From NCBI RefSeq assembly GCF_009908165.1, contig NZ_JAAAUC010000004.1, positions 326,959 through 390,958 of the forward strand: a stretch of 64,000 bases of DNA, given 5' to 3'. Made by a program: the position numbers and the translations under genes. The notes beneath the pieces are model-generated. The model made no database searches. It was not told where the DNA came from and saw only the letters and a list, made by a program, of their open reading frames with translations. Every line of letters starts with the position of its first letter. Within the stretch, counting starts at the first letter, position 1. This DNA comes from Frigidibacter albus. GTDB lineage: Bacteria > Pseudomonadota > Alphaproteobacteria > Rhodobacterales > Rhodobacteraceae. Shown in pieces: positions 28,263 through 37,602 of this stretch.

Positions 28263-29603
28263 ATGTCCGGCCACGCCGCCCCGATCCCGATGACCGCCCG
28301 CAGATCCGGCCCGCTGACCGGCAGTGCCGAAGTGCCCGGCGACAAGTCGATCAGCCACAGGGCCTTGATTCTGGGCGCTTTGTCGGTGGGGCAGACGGTG
28401 GTGACCGGCCTTCTGGAAGGTCAGGACGTGCTCGACACCGCCAGCGCCATGCGCGCCTTCGGCGCCGAGGTTGTGCGGCATGGCGCAGGGCACTGGACGG
28501 TTCAGGGCGTCGGCGTCGGTGGCTTCGCGGAACCCCTTGATATCATTGACTGCGGCAACTCAGGAACCGGGGTTCGGCTGATCATGGGCTGCATGGCGAC
28601 CTCGCCGATCACCGCCACATTCACTGGCGACGCCTCCTTGCGCAAACGGCCGATGGCGCGGGTGACGGACCCGCTTTCTCTCTTTGGCACAAGGGCTTAC
28701 GCGCGCTCTGGCGGGCGGCTGCCGATGACGGTGGTGGGCGCCGCCGATCCGGTGCCGGTGCGCTACCGCACGCCGGTGCCCTCGGCGCAGGTGAAATCGG
28801 CGGTGCTGCTGGCGGGGCTGAATGCGCCGGGCGAGACGGTGGTGATCGAGGCGGAGCCCACCCGCGACCATTCTGAAAGGATGCTCAAGGGCTTCGGGGC
28901 CGATCTTCATGTAGAGGACACGGCCGAGGGCCGGGTCATCACCCTTGTCGGCCAGCCGGAACTGCGCGCGCAAACCGTGGCGGTTCCGCGCGATCCCTCG
29001 TCCGCGGCCTTCCCGGTCTGCGCGGCGCTGATCGTGGAGAATTCCGACATATCGGTGCCTGGTGTCAGCCAGAACCTGACCCGGAATGGTCTTTATACAA
29101 CATTGGTCGAGATGGGCGCGGATATCGAATTCGGAAACCCCCGCGAAGAGGGCGGCGAGCCGGTGGCGGACCTGCGGGTGCGCTTCTCGGCGCTGCAGGG
29201 CATCGAGGTTCCGGCCCATCGCGCCGCCAGCATGATCGACGAATTTCCGGTGCTGTCCGTGGTTGCCGCCTTTGCGGAAGGCACCACAATCATGCGCGGT
29301 GTCAAGGAGTTGCGGGTCAAGGAGAGCGACCGCATCGACGCGATGGCGCGGGGGCTGGAGGCCTGCGGCGTGCGCATCGAGGAGGATGAGGACACGTTGA
29401 TCGTGCATGGCATGGGCCCCGGCGGCGTGCCCGGCGGCGCGACCTGTGCGACCCATATCGACCACCGCATCGCGATGAGTTTCCTGGTGCTCGGGCTGGC
29501 CAGCCAGAGGCCGGTGACGGTGGATGACGGCTCGCCCATCGCCACTTCGTTCCCGGCGTTCGAGGGGCTGATGGCCGCACTTGGCGCCGACATCTCGCGC
29601 TGA
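28263..29603 (+). CDS. aroA: 3-phosphoshikimate 1-carboxyvinyltransferase (EPSP synthase)
   Basis: A 446-residue enzyme of the shikimate pathway that joins phosphoenolpyruvate to shikimate 3-phosphate. [16 protein letters not shown] (25-40) and [17 protein letters not shown] are the family signatures; [21 protein letters not shown] and [17 protein letters not shown] lie toward the C-terminus. The overall sequence resembles the class II enzymes, but the active-site loop reads GNSGTGVRL with Gly at residue 101, where the best known class II enzyme has Ala. AAGGAG precedes the ATG. First gene of the aroA-cmk unit, 10 nt from cmk. Confidence 0.97.
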   Translation: MSGHAAPIPMTARRSGPLTGSAEVPGDKSISHRALILGALSVGQTVVTGLLEGQDVLDTASAMRAFGAEVVRHGAGHWTVQGVGVGGFAEPLDIIDCGNSGTGVRLIMGCMATSPITATFTGDASLRKRPMARVTDPLSLFGTRAYARSGGRLPMTVVGAADPVPVRYRTPVPSAQVKSAVLLAGLNAPGETVVIEAEPTRDHSERMLKGFGADLHVEDTAEGRVITLVGQPELRAQTVAVPRDPSSAAFPVCAALIVENSDISVPGVSQNLTRNGLYTTLVEMGADIEFGNPREEGGEPVADLRVRFSALQGIEVPAHRAASMIDEFPVLSVVAAFAEGTTIMRGVKELRVKESDRIDAMARGLEACGVRIEEDEDTLIVHGMGPGGVPGGATCATHIDHRIAMSFLVLGLASQRPVTVDDGSPIATSFPAFEGLMAALGADISR

Positions 29604-29613
29604 AGGGGACCGC

Positions 29614-30219
29614 ATGATCTTTACCGTTGCCATCGACGGTCCGGCCGCGGCCGGCAAGGGCACCATCGGCCGCGCGGTGGCGGAGCGGTTCGGGTTCGCG
29701 CATCTGGATACCGGCCTTCTGTACCGTGCCGTCGGCGCCAAGGTCGCCGAGGGGGCGGACCCCGTCGCCGCCTGCGCGCTGACGCCCGGGGATCTGGCCC
29801 GCGGCGATCTGCGCAGTGCCGAGGCCGGGCAGGCTGCGAGCCGGGTTGCCGCAGTTCCCGAGGTGCGGGCGGCGCTGCTGGACTTTCAGCGGCGCTTTGC
29901 CCGGCGCGAGGGCGGGGCGGTACTGGACGGGCGCGACATCGGCACCGTGATCTGCCCCGAGGCGGAGGTGAAGCTGTATGTGACCGCCAGCGCCGAGGTT
30001 CGGGCCGGGCGGCGCTGGCAGGAACTGGGCGGCGAGGCGGCGCCCCTGCCCTATGCCACCGTGCTGGCCGAGGTGGTGGAGCGCGATGCCCGCGACATGG
30101 GCCGCGCCGATGCGCCGCTGCGGCCTGCCGTGGATGCGCTGATCCTCGACACCTCGGCGCTGAGCATTGACGAGGCGGTGGCGCGCGCCGTGGCGGCGGT
30201 GCGAGCGAGGCGGGGCTGA
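29614..30219 (+). CDS. cmk: Cytidylate kinase
   Basis: A 201-residue kinase that phosphorylates CMP and dCMP. The P-loop [10 protein letters not shown] is at 8-17; [14 protein letters not shown] and [31 protein letters not shown] follow. Start ATG at 29614 with AAGGGG upstream, 10 nt after aroA. This aroA-cmk-rpsA-ihfB order is conserved in alphaproteobacteria, here interrupted before rpsA by two extra genes. Confidence 0.95.
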   Translation: MIFTVAIDGPAAAGKGTIGRAVAERFGFAHLDTGLLYRAVGAKVAEGADPVAACALTPGDLARGDLRSAEAGQAASRVAAVPEVRAALLDFQRRFARREGGAVLDGRDIGTVICPEAEVKLYVTASAEVRAGRRWQELGGEAAPLPYATVLAEVVERDARDMGRADAPLRPAVDALILDTSALSIDEAVARAVAAVRARRG

Positions 30220-30257
30220 GGCTTGGCCTTTTGCCGCTTCGGCCCCATCTTTGCGGG

Positions 30258-30827
30258 ATGCTGAAACGCCCTCCCTTCCTTGCCGCGCTGCTGCTGGCGG
30301 CACTCCCCGCCAACGCGGGCAGCGACCATGGGCTGCTGTGGAACCGCACTGGCCTGCCCGCGGTGTTTCCGTTGCAGGTGCAGACCCTTGACGGCGAGGA
30401 TCGCTCGCTGCTGCTGACCGATGCCGCCACCGGCGAGGCGGCGCTGGCCGCGTTCATCGAGGGCGGGCGGTTCTTCCGGGTGCTGGTGCCGCCGGGCAGC
30501 TACCGGGTCAGCCTCGCGCCCGGTGACATCTGGGCGGAGGACGGCGAGCCGCAGAACGGCACCGTGGAACTGGCCGCCCCGCTGACCTTCGGGATCACCG
30601 GCGCCGGGCGCAAGGCGGGCTACCGGATCGACCTGCGCGAGGCGGGCGAGGCGCAGGTGACCAGCCAGGGCATCTGCCAGACGCTGCGGCTGGACCCGGG
30701 CAGCCTTGGCCAGCCCTGGGGCCGGATAGACTCCACCCCACCGGGCGGGCGGGCCGAAGAATTCCTGCGCGGCGACGAGCGGTTTCCGGCGCCGGAGTAT
30801 GTGGTGATCTCGCGTCCCTGCGACTGA
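30258..30827 (+). CDS. Exported protein of unknown function
   Basis: A 189-residue protein with a signal peptide (MLKRPPFLAALLLAALPANAG). The mature part has no motif I recognise; it contains FRVLVPPGSYRVSLAPGDIW, which resembles carboxypeptidase-regulatory-like beta segments, and one cysteine near each half. It starts 38 bp after the cmk stop with a poor ribosome site, so it may be read from the aroA-cmk transcript. An in-frame ATG at 30231 would hide the signal peptide. Confidence 0.6.
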   Translation: MLKRPPFLAALLLAALPANAGSDHGLLWNRTGLPAVFPLQVQTLDGEDRSLLLTDAATGEAALAAFIEGGRFFRVLVPPGSYRVSLAPGDIWAEDGEPQNGTVELAAPLTFGITGAGRKAGYRIDLREAGEAQVTSQGICQTLRLDPGSLGQPWGRIDSTPPGGRAEEFLRGDERFPAPEYVVISRPCD

Positions 30828-31011
30828 CCCTGCAGGCATCGGCCGGACGGTGCTACGGGGTCGCTGATCGGCTTCCCGCACGGTCGGGAGAGCGGGCGGA
30901 CCTGCGTGTCTGCACAGGGCCTGTGCGGGCCGGCGAGGTTTCTTTCCTTCCGCAGGGGTTCCGCATCCCCATCTTTGCAGTGCCGCGCCGCGGCATGTGA
31001 AAGGAACACCG

Positions 31012-31644
31012 ATGCTGACCGAAAAGCTGAACTGGCGCTATGCCACCAAGAAGATGGACCCGGCCCGCGCCGTGCCGCAGGACAAGGTGGACCGTATTCT
31101 GGAAGCGGTGCAGCTGGCGCCCACGTCCAGCGGGCTGCAGCCCTTCGAAGTGATCGTCGTCACCAATCCCGAGGTGAAGGCGCTGCTGCGGGCCGTGGCC
31201 TTCGATCAGGCGCAGATCACCGATGGCAGCCATGTGCTGATCTTCGCGGCCTGGGACAATTACACCGCCGAGCGGATCGACGCCGTGGTGACCGAGACCG
31301 CCCGCCAGCGCGGCGAAGCGACGGGGGTGATGACCGGCTATTACGACCGGCTGAAGGCGATGTATCTGCCCCGCAGCGCTGAAGAAAACTACCAGCACGC
31401 CGCCCGTCAGGCCTATATCGCCTTCGGCATGGCGCTGACCGCGGCGGCCTTCGAGGCGGTGGACGCGACGCCGATGGAGGGCTTCGACCCCGATCAGGTC
31501 GACGAGATCCTGGGCCTGCGCGCCCGCGGCCTGCGCTCGGTCACGCTGCTGCCGCTTGGCTACCGCGCGGAGGAGGGCGACTGGCTGCTGGGGCAGAAGA
31601 AGGTTCGCAAGCCGATGCAGGACATGGTCACCGAGATCGCCTGA
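31012..31644 (+). CDS. Nitroreductase-family oxidoreductase
   Basis: A 210-residue flavoprotein of the NfsB-like nitroreductase family: LNWRYATKKMDPARAVPQDKVDRILEAVQLAPTSSGLQPFEVIVVTNPE (FMN-binding N-terminus), HAARQAYIAFGMALTAAAFEAVDATPMEGFDP, and the C-terminal LPLGYRAEEGDWLLGQKKVRKP. The physiological substrate may be quinones or other electron acceptors; nitro compounds are only the assay substrates. AAAGGA precedes the ATG at 31012. A terminator follows, so it is a single-gene unit between the cmk and rpsA units. Confidence 0.92.
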   Translation: MLTEKLNWRYATKKMDPARAVPQDKVDRILEAVQLAPTSSGLQPFEVIVVTNPEVKALLRAVAFDQAQITDGSHVLIFAAWDNYTAERIDAVVTETARQRGEATGVMTGYYDRLKAMYLPRSAEENYQHAARQAYIAFGMALTAAAFEAVDATPMEGFDPDQVDEILGLRARGLRSVTLLPLGYRAEEGDWLLGQKKVRKPMQDMVTEIA

Positions 31645-31666
31645 CCGCGGCATCGGCCTGAAAATC

Positions 31667-31697
31667 AAGGCGCGGCCTGGGCGACGGGCCGCGCTTT
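31667..31697 (+). terminator. Candidate terminator after the nitroreductase-family gene
   Basis: AAGGCGCGGCC pairs with GGCCGCGCTTT over 11 bp (one G-U) across a 9-nt loop, 23 bp after the stop. Only a short T stretch follows, so the efficiency is uncertain. Confidence 0.55.
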
Positions 31698-31700
31698 CGC

Positions 31701-31729
31701 TTGCGTGCAAGGGCGCTTGCGGCTATAGG
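31701..31729 (+). promoter_or_regulatory. Candidate rpsA promoter
   Basis: TTGCGT (31701-31706), a 17-bp spacer and TATAGG (31724-31729), leaving a leader of about 130 nt before the rpsA start. Assigned by eye. The similar GCCTATAG precedes ihfB. Confidence 0.45.
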
Positions 31730-31865
31730 CGCGCCATCCAGTAGACGGAAGTCGCGCAGCGCCGGGGAACCGGGGCCGCCGCGGCCTTTCATCATTTTGG
31801 GCAACCAAAGACCGGCGGAGCCAACCGCAAGGCCAGAAAAACGCTTACAAAGGAAACTGACACGC

Positions 31866-33548
31866 ATGTGCGCCAAAGCGACTATGGAAGAATTTGAAGC
31901 CCTTCTTCAGGAGAGCTTCGAGATCGATACCCCCGACGAGGGATCGGTCGTCAAAGGCAAGGTCATCGCCATCGAGGCGGGCCAGGCCATCATCGATGTC
32001 GGCTACAAGATGGAAGGCCGCATCGATCTGAAAGAATTCGCGAACCCGGGCGAAAACCCGGACATCGCCGTGGGTGACATCGTCGAGGTCTATCTGGACC
32101 GCGTCGAGAACGCCCGTGGCGAGGCCGTCATCAGCCGTGAGAAAGCCCGCCGCGAAGAGGCCTGGGACCGGCTGGAGAAAGCCTACGAGAAGGAAGAGCG
32201 CGTCGAGGGCGCCATCTTCGGCCGCGTCAAGGGCGGCTTCACGGTCGACCTGGGCGGCGCTGTTGCGTTCCTGCCGGGGTCGCAGGTCGACGTGCGCCCC
32301 GTGCGCGATGCCGGCCCGCTGATGGGCCTGAAGCAGCCGTTCCAGATCCTGAAAATGGACCGTCGCCGTGGCAACATCGTTGTCTCGCGTCGTGCGATCC
32401 TTGAAGAATCGCGGGCCGAGCAGCGCGCCGAAGTCATCGGCAAGCTGGCCGAAGGCGAAGTCGTTGACGGCGTGGTCAAGAACATCACCGAATACGGTGC
32501 GTTCGTGGACCTCGGCGGCGTCGATGGCCTGCTGCACGTGACCGACATGGCCTGGCGCCGCGTCAACCACCCGAACGAGATCCTGAACATCGGCGAGACC
32601 GTCAAGGTCCAGGTGATCAAGATCAACAAGGAAACCCACCGCATCAGCCTTGGCATGAAGCAGCTGCAGGCCGATCCGTGGGATGCCGTCGAGAAGGCCT
32701 ATCCGATCACTTCGGTCCACAAGGGCCGCGTGACCAACATCACCGACTACGGCGCGTTCGTCGAGCTGGAGGCCGGTGTCGAAGGTCTGGTCCACGTTTC
32801 GGAAATGTCCTGGACCAAGAAGAACGTCCATCCCGGCAAGATCGTCTCCACCTCGCAGGAAGTGGATGTCATGGTGCTGGAAATCGACACCGCCAAGCGC
32901 CGCGTTTCGCTGGGTCTCAAGCAGACCATGCGCAACCCGTGGGAAGTGTTTGCCGAAACCCACCCGGTCGGCACCGTCATCGAAGGCGAAGTCAAGAACA
33001 TCACCGAATTCGGTCTGTTCGTCGGCCTCGACAACGACATCGACGGCATGGTCCACCTCTCGGACCTCAGCTGGGACCAGCGCGGCGAAGATGCCATTGC
33101 GAACTATCGCAAGGGCGACATGGTGAAAGCCGCCGTGACCGAAGTCGACGTGGACAAGGAGCGCATCTCGCTCTCGGTCAAGGCGCTCGACGCCGACACG
33201 TTCTCGGATGCGGTTGACGGCGTGAAGCGCGGCTCGATCATCACCGTCACCGTGACGGCGATCGAGGAAGGCGGCATCGAGGTTGAGTACAACCAGATGA
33301 AGTCGTTCATCCGCCGCTCGGATCTGTCGCGGGATCGGGCTGAACAGCGCCCGGAACGCTTCCAGATCGGGGACCATGTCGATGCGCGCGTGACCAACGT
33401 CGATTCGAAGACCCGTCGTCTGGGCCTGTCGATCAAGGCGCGTGAGATCGCGGAAGAGAAAGAAGCCGTCGAGCAGTATGGCTCGTCGGACTCGGGCGCC
33501 TCGCTGGGGGATATCCTCGGTGCGGCTCTCAAGGGCGGCGACAAGTAA
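31866..33548 (+). CDS. rpsA: 30S ribosomal protein S1
   Basis: A 560-residue mRNA-binding ribosomal protein with six S1 (OB-fold) repeats at about 30-100, 115-180, 200-270, 285-355, 372-442 and 458-530. The third to fifth carry the typical VKNITEYGAFVDLGGVDGLLHVTDM, VTNITDYGAFVELEAGVEGLVHVSEMSW and VKNITEFGLFVGLDNDIDGMVHLSDLSW. I chose the ATG at 31866 (MCAKATMEEFEALL); AAAGGA lies upstream, slightly far. An upstream in-frame ATG at 31701 falls inside the promoter. Confidence 0.98.
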   Translation: MCAKATMEEFEALLQESFEIDTPDEGSVVKGKVIAIEAGQAIIDVGYKMEGRIDLKEFANPGENPDIAVGDIVEVYLDRVENARGEAVISREKARREEAWDRLEKAYEKEERVEGAIFGRVKGGFTVDLGGAVAFLPGSQVDVRPVRDAGPLMGLKQPFQILKMDRRRGNIVVSRRAILEESRAEQRAEVIGKLAEGEVVDGVVKNITEYGAFVDLGGVDGLLHVTDMAWRRVNHPNEILNIGETVKVQVIKINKETHRISLGMKQLQADPWDAVEKAYPITSVHKGRVTNITDYGAFVELEAGVEGLVHVSEMSWTKKNVHPGKIVSTSQEVDVMVLEIDTAKRRVSLGLKQTMRNPWEVFAETHPVGTVIEGEVKNITEFGLFVGLDNDIDGMVHLSDLSWDQRGEDAIANYRKGDMVKAAVTEVDVDKERISLSVKALDADTFSDAVDGVKRGSIITVTVTAIEEGGIEVEYNQMKSFIRRSDLSRDRAEQRPERFQIGDHVDARVTNVDSKTRRLGLSIKAREIAEEKEAVEQYGSSDSGASLGDILGAALKGGDK

Positions 33549-33577
33549 GCTCGGCACCCTCGCGCAAGCGAACATCG

Positions 33578-33608
33578 CGGCCCCACCCTTCCCGGGTGGG
33601 GCCGTTTT
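33578..33608 (+). terminator. Rho-independent terminator of rpsA
   Basis: CGGCCCCACCC and GGGTGGGGCCG form an 11-bp stem with a 5-nt loop, followed by TTTTG, 30 bp after the rpsA stop. Confidence 0.9.
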
Positions 33609-33752
33609 GCATTGCGGGGGCGGCGAATCGGCCCGCTTGCGGCCCGCACCCGGCGACGGCGCCGCGCCGCAGCATCGCAGGGGCACCGGGCCGCTATGGG
33701 CGACTCCCCGCGGATCACGGCAAAACCCGCGCTATTCCAATGGCTTTCCTGT

Positions 33753-33780
33753 TTGTGCCGGCCCTGTTTGCGCCTATAGT
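33753..33780 (+). promoter_or_regulatory. Candidate ihfB promoter
   Basis: TTGTGC (33753-33758) and TATAGT (33775-33780) are 16 bp apart, 44 bp before the ihfB start. Assigned by eye. Confidence 0.4.
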
Positions 33781-33824
33781 CGCGCAATACGGCGGGGGCT
33801 GCCGATGCCTGCAAGGGGACTCAC

Positions 33825-34109
33825 ATGATCCGGTCCGAACTGATCCAGATGATTGCCGAAGAGAATCCGCACCTGTTCCAGCGGGATGTAGAGCGGATCG
33901 TGAACACGATCTTTGAAGAGATCACCGAAGCGATGGCGCGGGGCGACCGGGTCGAGCTGCGCGGCTTTGGCGCATTCTCGGTCAAGGGGCGCGATGCGCG
34001 CACCGGACGGAACCCGCGCACCGGCGAGGCCGTTTCGGTCGAGGAAAAGCATGTGCCGTTCTTCAAGACCGGCAAGGCGCTGCGAGACCGGCTGAACGGC
34101 GAAGGATGA
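33825..34109 (+). CDS. ihfB: Integration host factor subunit beta
   Basis: A 94-residue DNA-bending protein that works as a heterodimer with IHF alpha. [33 protein letters not shown] forms the dimerisation helices, and GRNPRTGE (61-68) is the beta-arm tip whose proline (64) intercalates into [20 protein letters not shown] closes the fold. AAGGGG precedes the ATG. The lapA-like gene starts seven bases after its stop and trpF follows, so it likely heads an operon. Confidence 0.96.
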   Translation: MIRSELIQMIAEENPHLFQRDVERIVNTIFEEITEAMARGDRVELRGFGAFSVKGRDARTGRNPRTGEAVSVEEKHVPFFKTGKALRDRLNGEG

Positions 34110-34116
34110 CCCTGCG

Positions 34117-34479
34117 ATGATACGTGTGCTGCGACTGGCCCTTCTGGGACTGCTGGCCCTTGTGCTGCTGACGGTGGCGCTGGCCAACCGTGCCCCGGTG
34201 ACGCTGCGGCTACTGCCCGAGGATGCGGGGACGTTCCTTGGCCTTGACTGGGCGATCCAGCTGCCGCTGTTCCTGGTGATCTTTGCGGGTGTTCTGGCCG
34301 GTCTGCTCATCGGCTTCGTCTGGGAATGGGCGCGCGAGGCCAAGCATCGCAGCGCCGCCAGCCAGCACCGGCGCGAGGCCGCGCAGCTGAAATCCGAGGT
34401 GAACCGGCTGCAGGGCAGCAATGGCCAGCCCAAGGACGAGGTTCTGGCGCTGCTTGAGGGCGGCGCCCGCAGCCGCTAA
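34117..34479 (+). CDS. LapA-domain (DUF1049) inner-membrane protein
   Basis: A 120-residue protein with two membrane helices (about 5-25, LRLALLGLLALVLLTVALANR, and 48-69, LPLFLVIFAGVLAGLLIGFVWEW) and a cytoplasmic charged, coiled tail (72-110). This is the lipopolysaccharide assembly protein A type also known from ihfB-linked loci. In enterics the family affects lipopolysaccharide assembly; a role here is inferred only. Seven bases after ihfB. Confidence 0.88.
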   Translation: MIRVLRLALLGLLALVLLTVALANRAPVTLRLLPEDAGTFLGLDWAIQLPLFLVIFAGVLAGLLIGFVWEWAREAKHRSAASQHRREAAQLKSEVNRLQGSNGQPKDEVLALLEGGARSR

Positions 34480-34488
34480 ACCCCGCGC

Positions 34489-35124
34489 ATGCATACCCGC
34501 GTGAAAATCTGCGGCCTGACCGAGGCCGCCCATGTCGACGCCGCCGCGATGGCGGGTGCGACCTATATGGGTTTCGTGTTCTTCCCCCGCTCCCCTCGCA
34601 ACCTGACGCTGCCCCAAGCCGCCGCGCTGGCGCTGCAGGTGCCGATGGGCATCGCCAAGGTGGCGCTGGTGGTGGATGCCGAGGACGCCGCGCTCGATGC
34701 CATCGTGCAGGCGGTGCCCTTGGACATGCTGCAGCTTCATGGCCATGAGAGCCCCGCCCGCGTCGCCGAGATCCGCGCCCGCTATGGCCTGCCGGTGATG
34801 AAGGCTTTGGGGATCGCCGAGGAGGCGGACCTTGCGGCGATTGCCGGTTATGCGCAGGTGGCCGACCAGATCCTGATCGACGCCAAGCCCCCCAAGGGCG
34901 CCGCCCTGCCCGGCGGCAATGGCCTTGCCTTCGACTGGCGGCTGATTGCGGGGCGCGAGTGGGAGCGGCCGTGGATGCTGGCGGGCGGGCTTACCCCGGC
35001 GAACGTCGCCGAGGCGATCCGGCTGACCGGCGCGCGGCAGGTCGATGTGTCTTCGGGCGTGGAATCGGCGCCCGGCGTCAAGGACCCCGCCGCCATTGCC
35101 GCCTTCATTGCCGCGGCCGGATAG
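34489..35124 (+). CDS. trpF: Phosphoribosylanthranilate isomerase
   Basis: A 211-residue TIM-barrel enzyme of tryptophan biosynthesis. [35 protein letters not shown] opens it with the catalytic Cys8. [10 protein letters not shown] is strand 3, and [17 protein letters not shown] and [24 protein letters not shown] form the phosphate-binding end with the catalytic Asp in VDVSSG. Nine bases after the lapA-like gene. trpB, normally next to it, lies about 1 kb further on beyond an opposed gene. Confidence 0.96.
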   Translation: MHTRVKICGLTEAAHVDAAAMAGATYMGFVFFPRSPRNLTLPQAAALALQVPMGIAKVALVVDAEDAALDAIVQAVPLDMLQLHGHESPARVAEIRARYGLPVMKALGIAEEADLAAIAGYAQVADQILIDAKPPKGAALPGGNGLAFDWRLIAGREWERPWMLAGGLTPANVAEAIRLTGARQVDVSSGVESAPGVKDPAAIAAFIAAAG

Positions 35125-35125
35125 A

Positions 35126-35156
35126 AAAGGGCGCGAGGATTTCCCCCTCGCGCCCG
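35126..35156 (-). terminator. Terminator between trpF and the DUF4394 gene
   Basis: GGGCGCGAGG and CCTCGCGCCC form a 10-bp stem with a small loop. The A-run before it becomes CTTTTC on the minus strand, so it ends the DUF4394 transcript, and it may also stop transcription from trpF. Confidence 0.75.
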
Positions 35157-35203
35157 CACTCGTCACCAGACTGATTACAACTGCACTCGTTACGACTTGC
35201 CGC

Positions 35204-35971
35204 TTACATCGCCGGAAGGATGGCGATGTCGCGGATCTCGCCCGAGGCGCCGGTCAGCTCCCAGCTTTCGATGACGGCGCCGGTTTCCAGATCGACGGTG
35301 TGGATCCCGCCCATCGCGGCCAGCCAGGCGGTGTTCGCGCCCTCGGCGGTGGTGGCGATGTCAAAGCCCACCGGGCCTTCCAGCGCCGGCCCCAGCTTGC
35401 CGACAGCGGCCAGCGTGCCATCGTTCGGCGCGGTCTGCTTGATCAGCGCCGAAAGGGTCGCGTCGATGTCATACATGCCGGTCGCCTCGGGCGTGCCATA
35501 GCTGTTGATATAGGCGGCGGCCACGATGTTCGGTGCCTCGCCCGCATGCATGTCGCCCGCCTCGAAGGCCAGCGCGCCATCGACGGTCACTTCGCCGGTA
35601 TCGACGTTGACGCGGTGATTGGTGGTGCCGGTCATGAAGCGCAGACGGTCGGCCATCGGGTTGAAGTCGACGATGACAGGGCCATCGGTCGACGGCAGCA
35701 TGGTGTCCATGGTCGACAGTTCCGTGGTCTCGCCCGTCGCCGGGTCGATCACGACGATCACGTGGTCGGCGGTCACGCCGACAAGGGTGTTGTTCGACGG
35801 GCGCAGGTCGATGCCCAGAAGGCTGTCCACGCCCTGAACCTCGACTTCGCCGGTGACGGTCGCGGTGGAGGTGTCGATCATCAGAAGCGTCTTGTCCCCC
35901 GAAAGGCCAACAGCGGTATCCGCAAAGGCCGGGGCGGTGGTCAGCAGCAGGGCTGCGATAAGGCGGGTCAT
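35204..35971 (-). CDS. DUF4394-domain exported protein
   Basis: A 255-residue protein with a signal peptide (MTRLIAALLLTTAPAFA) and a beta-propeller-like repeat pattern: TAVGLSGDKTLLMIDTSTATVTGEVEVQGVDSLLGIDLRPSNNTLVGVTADHVIVVIDPATGET, then VDFNPMADRLRFMTGTTNHRVNVDTGEVTVDG, which is typical of DUF4394. Function unknown. GGAG lies six bases before the ATG. It is inserted opposite to trpF and trpB, splitting what is usually a trpFB unit. Confidence 0.82.
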   Translation of the reverse strand: MTRLIAALLLTTAPAFADTAVGLSGDKTLLMIDTSTATVTGEVEVQGVDSLLGIDLRPSNNTLVGVTADHVIVVIDPATGETTELSTMDTMLPSTDGPVIVDFNPMADRLRFMTGTTNHRVNVDTGEVTVDGALAFEAGDMHAGEAPNIVAAAYINSYGTPEATGMYDIDATLSALIKQTAPNDGTLAAVGKLGPALEGPVGFDIATTAEGANTAWLAAMGGIHTVDLETGAVIESWELTGASGEIRDIAILPAM

Positions 35972-36181
35972 GTGTCTCTCCATTTTTCAAGTCGATGGCG
36001 CTGCGGAGGTCCGCAGGGCCTGTCGGTCGATGGTGAAGGTACGGACGCAGTTGCAGGGAAGTTGCGGGGGCCCGGATAACGAGGGCGTGATCAACGGTCT
36101 GTGGGCTGGCGGGGCCATTGTGCCGCTTTACCCCAAGGGGCCGGGGCGCTAGATCAGCAAGTGCGCAACGGAGGACGACAG

Positions 36182-37414
36182 ATGCCCGACGACCTGATCA
36201 ACAGCTTCATGAACGGCCCCGATGAAAACGGCCGCTTCGGCATCTTCGGCGGGCGCTTCGTGTCGGAAACGCTGATGCCGCTGATCCTGCAGCTGGAGGC
36301 GGAGTATGAGCGGGCCAAGACCGATGAGACGTTCTGGGCGCAGATGGACGATCTGTGGAAGAACTATGTCGGCCGTCCCTCGCCTTTGTATTTCGCGGAA
36401 CGGCTGACCGAAGAGCTTGGCGGCGCCAAGATCTACATGAAGCGGGATGAGCTCAACCACACCGGCGCGCACAAGATCAACAACGTGCTGGGGCAGATCC
36501 TGCTGGCGATGCGGATGGGCAAGAGCCGGATCATCGCCGAAACCGGCGCCGGCCAGCACGGCGTGGCGACGGCGACGGTCTGCGCGCGCTTTGGCCTCAA
36601 ATGCGTGGTCTACATGGGCGCGCATGATGTCGAACGGCAGGCGCCCAACGTGTTCCGGATGCGGCTGCTGGGGGCGGAGGTGATCCCCGTCACCTCGGGC
36701 CGCGGCACGCTGAAGGACGCGATGAACGACGCGCTGCGCGACTGGGTCACCAATGTGCGCGACACCTTCTATTGCATCGGCACCGTGGCCGGCCCGCACC
36801 CCTACCCGGCGATGGTGCGTGATTTCCAGTCGATCATCGGCAAGGAAACCCGCTGGCAGCTGGAAGAGCATGAGGGCAAGGGCCGCCTGCCCGACACGAT
36901 CATCGCGGCCATCGGCGGCGGGTCGAACGCGATGGGGCTGTTCTTCCCGTTCCTCGATGACGCCTCTGTCCGCATCATCGGGGTCGAGGCCGGCGGCAAG
37001 GGCGTCGATGACCGGATGGAGCATTGTGCCTCGCTGACCGGCGGGCGCCCGGGCGTGCTGCATGGCAACCGCACCTATCTGCTGCAGGACGAGGATGGCC
37101 AGATCCTCGAGGGCTATTCCATCTCGGCCGGGCTCGACTATCCCGGCATCGGGCCGGAGCACGCCTGGCTGCACGAGATCGGCCGCGCCGAATATGTCAG
37201 CATCACGGACGCCGAGGCGCTGGCCGCGTTCCAGACCTGTTGCCGGCTGGAAGGCATCATCCCGGCGCTGGAGCCAAGCCATGCGCTGGCCCATGTCATC
37301 AAGATCGCGCCGACGCTGCCCGCCGACCATATCATCGTGATGAACATGTGCGGGCGCGGCGACAAGGACATCTTCACCGTGGCCAAGCACCTTGGCTTTG
37401 ACATGAAGATCTGA
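36182..37414 (+). CDS. trpB: Tryptophan synthase beta chain
   Basis: A 410-residue PLP enzyme that joins indole and serine to tryptophan. [18 protein letters not shown] near 22-40, the PLP lysine 98 in [33 protein letters not shown], the phosphate loop [13 protein letters not shown], and the C-terminal [24 protein letters not shown] precedes the ATG at 36182. trpA is not directly downstream. Confidence 0.98.
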   Translation: MPDDLINSFMNGPDENGRFGIFGGRFVSETLMPLILQLEAEYERAKTDETFWAQMDDLWKNYVGRPSPLYFAERLTEELGGAKIYMKRDELNHTGAHKINNVLGQILLAMRMGKSRIIAETGAGQHGVATATVCARFGLKCVVYMGAHDVERQAPNVFRMRLLGAEVIPVTSGRGTLKDAMNDALRDWVTNVRDTFYCIGTVAGPHPYPAMVRDFQSIIGKETRWQLEEHEGKGRLPDTIIAAIGGGSNAMGLFFPFLDDASVRIIGVEAGGKGVDDRMEHCASLTGGRPGVLHGNRTYLLQDEDGQILEGYSISAGLDYPGIGPEHAWLHEIGRAEYVSITDAEALAAFQTCCRLEGIIPALEPSHALAHVIKIAPTLPADHIIVMNMCGRGDKDIFTVAKHLGFDMKI

Positions 37415-37487
37415 CGGCCAGTCACCTCGGCGCGTTATTGGCGCTTCGTGAGCGGCAGACGGCATAAACCCAAGGCATATCGGGCTG

Positions 37488-37513
37488 GGTCCGGGGATAT
37501 AGAACCCCGGACC
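37488..37513. terminator. Strong hairpin downstream of trpB
   Basis: GGTCCGGGG and CCCCGGACC form a perfect 9-bp stem with an 8-nt loop, 74 bp after the trpB stop. No T-run follows in either direction, so the terminator call is tentative. Confidence 0.45.
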
Positions 37514-37602
37514 TAAACCCCGGGGCAATTGTTGGCGCCGTTCGAATGGCCCTGTCTGGGGGAAGACCACATCCGGTCTTCCCGAAGCACAGGAGCATTC
37601 CA

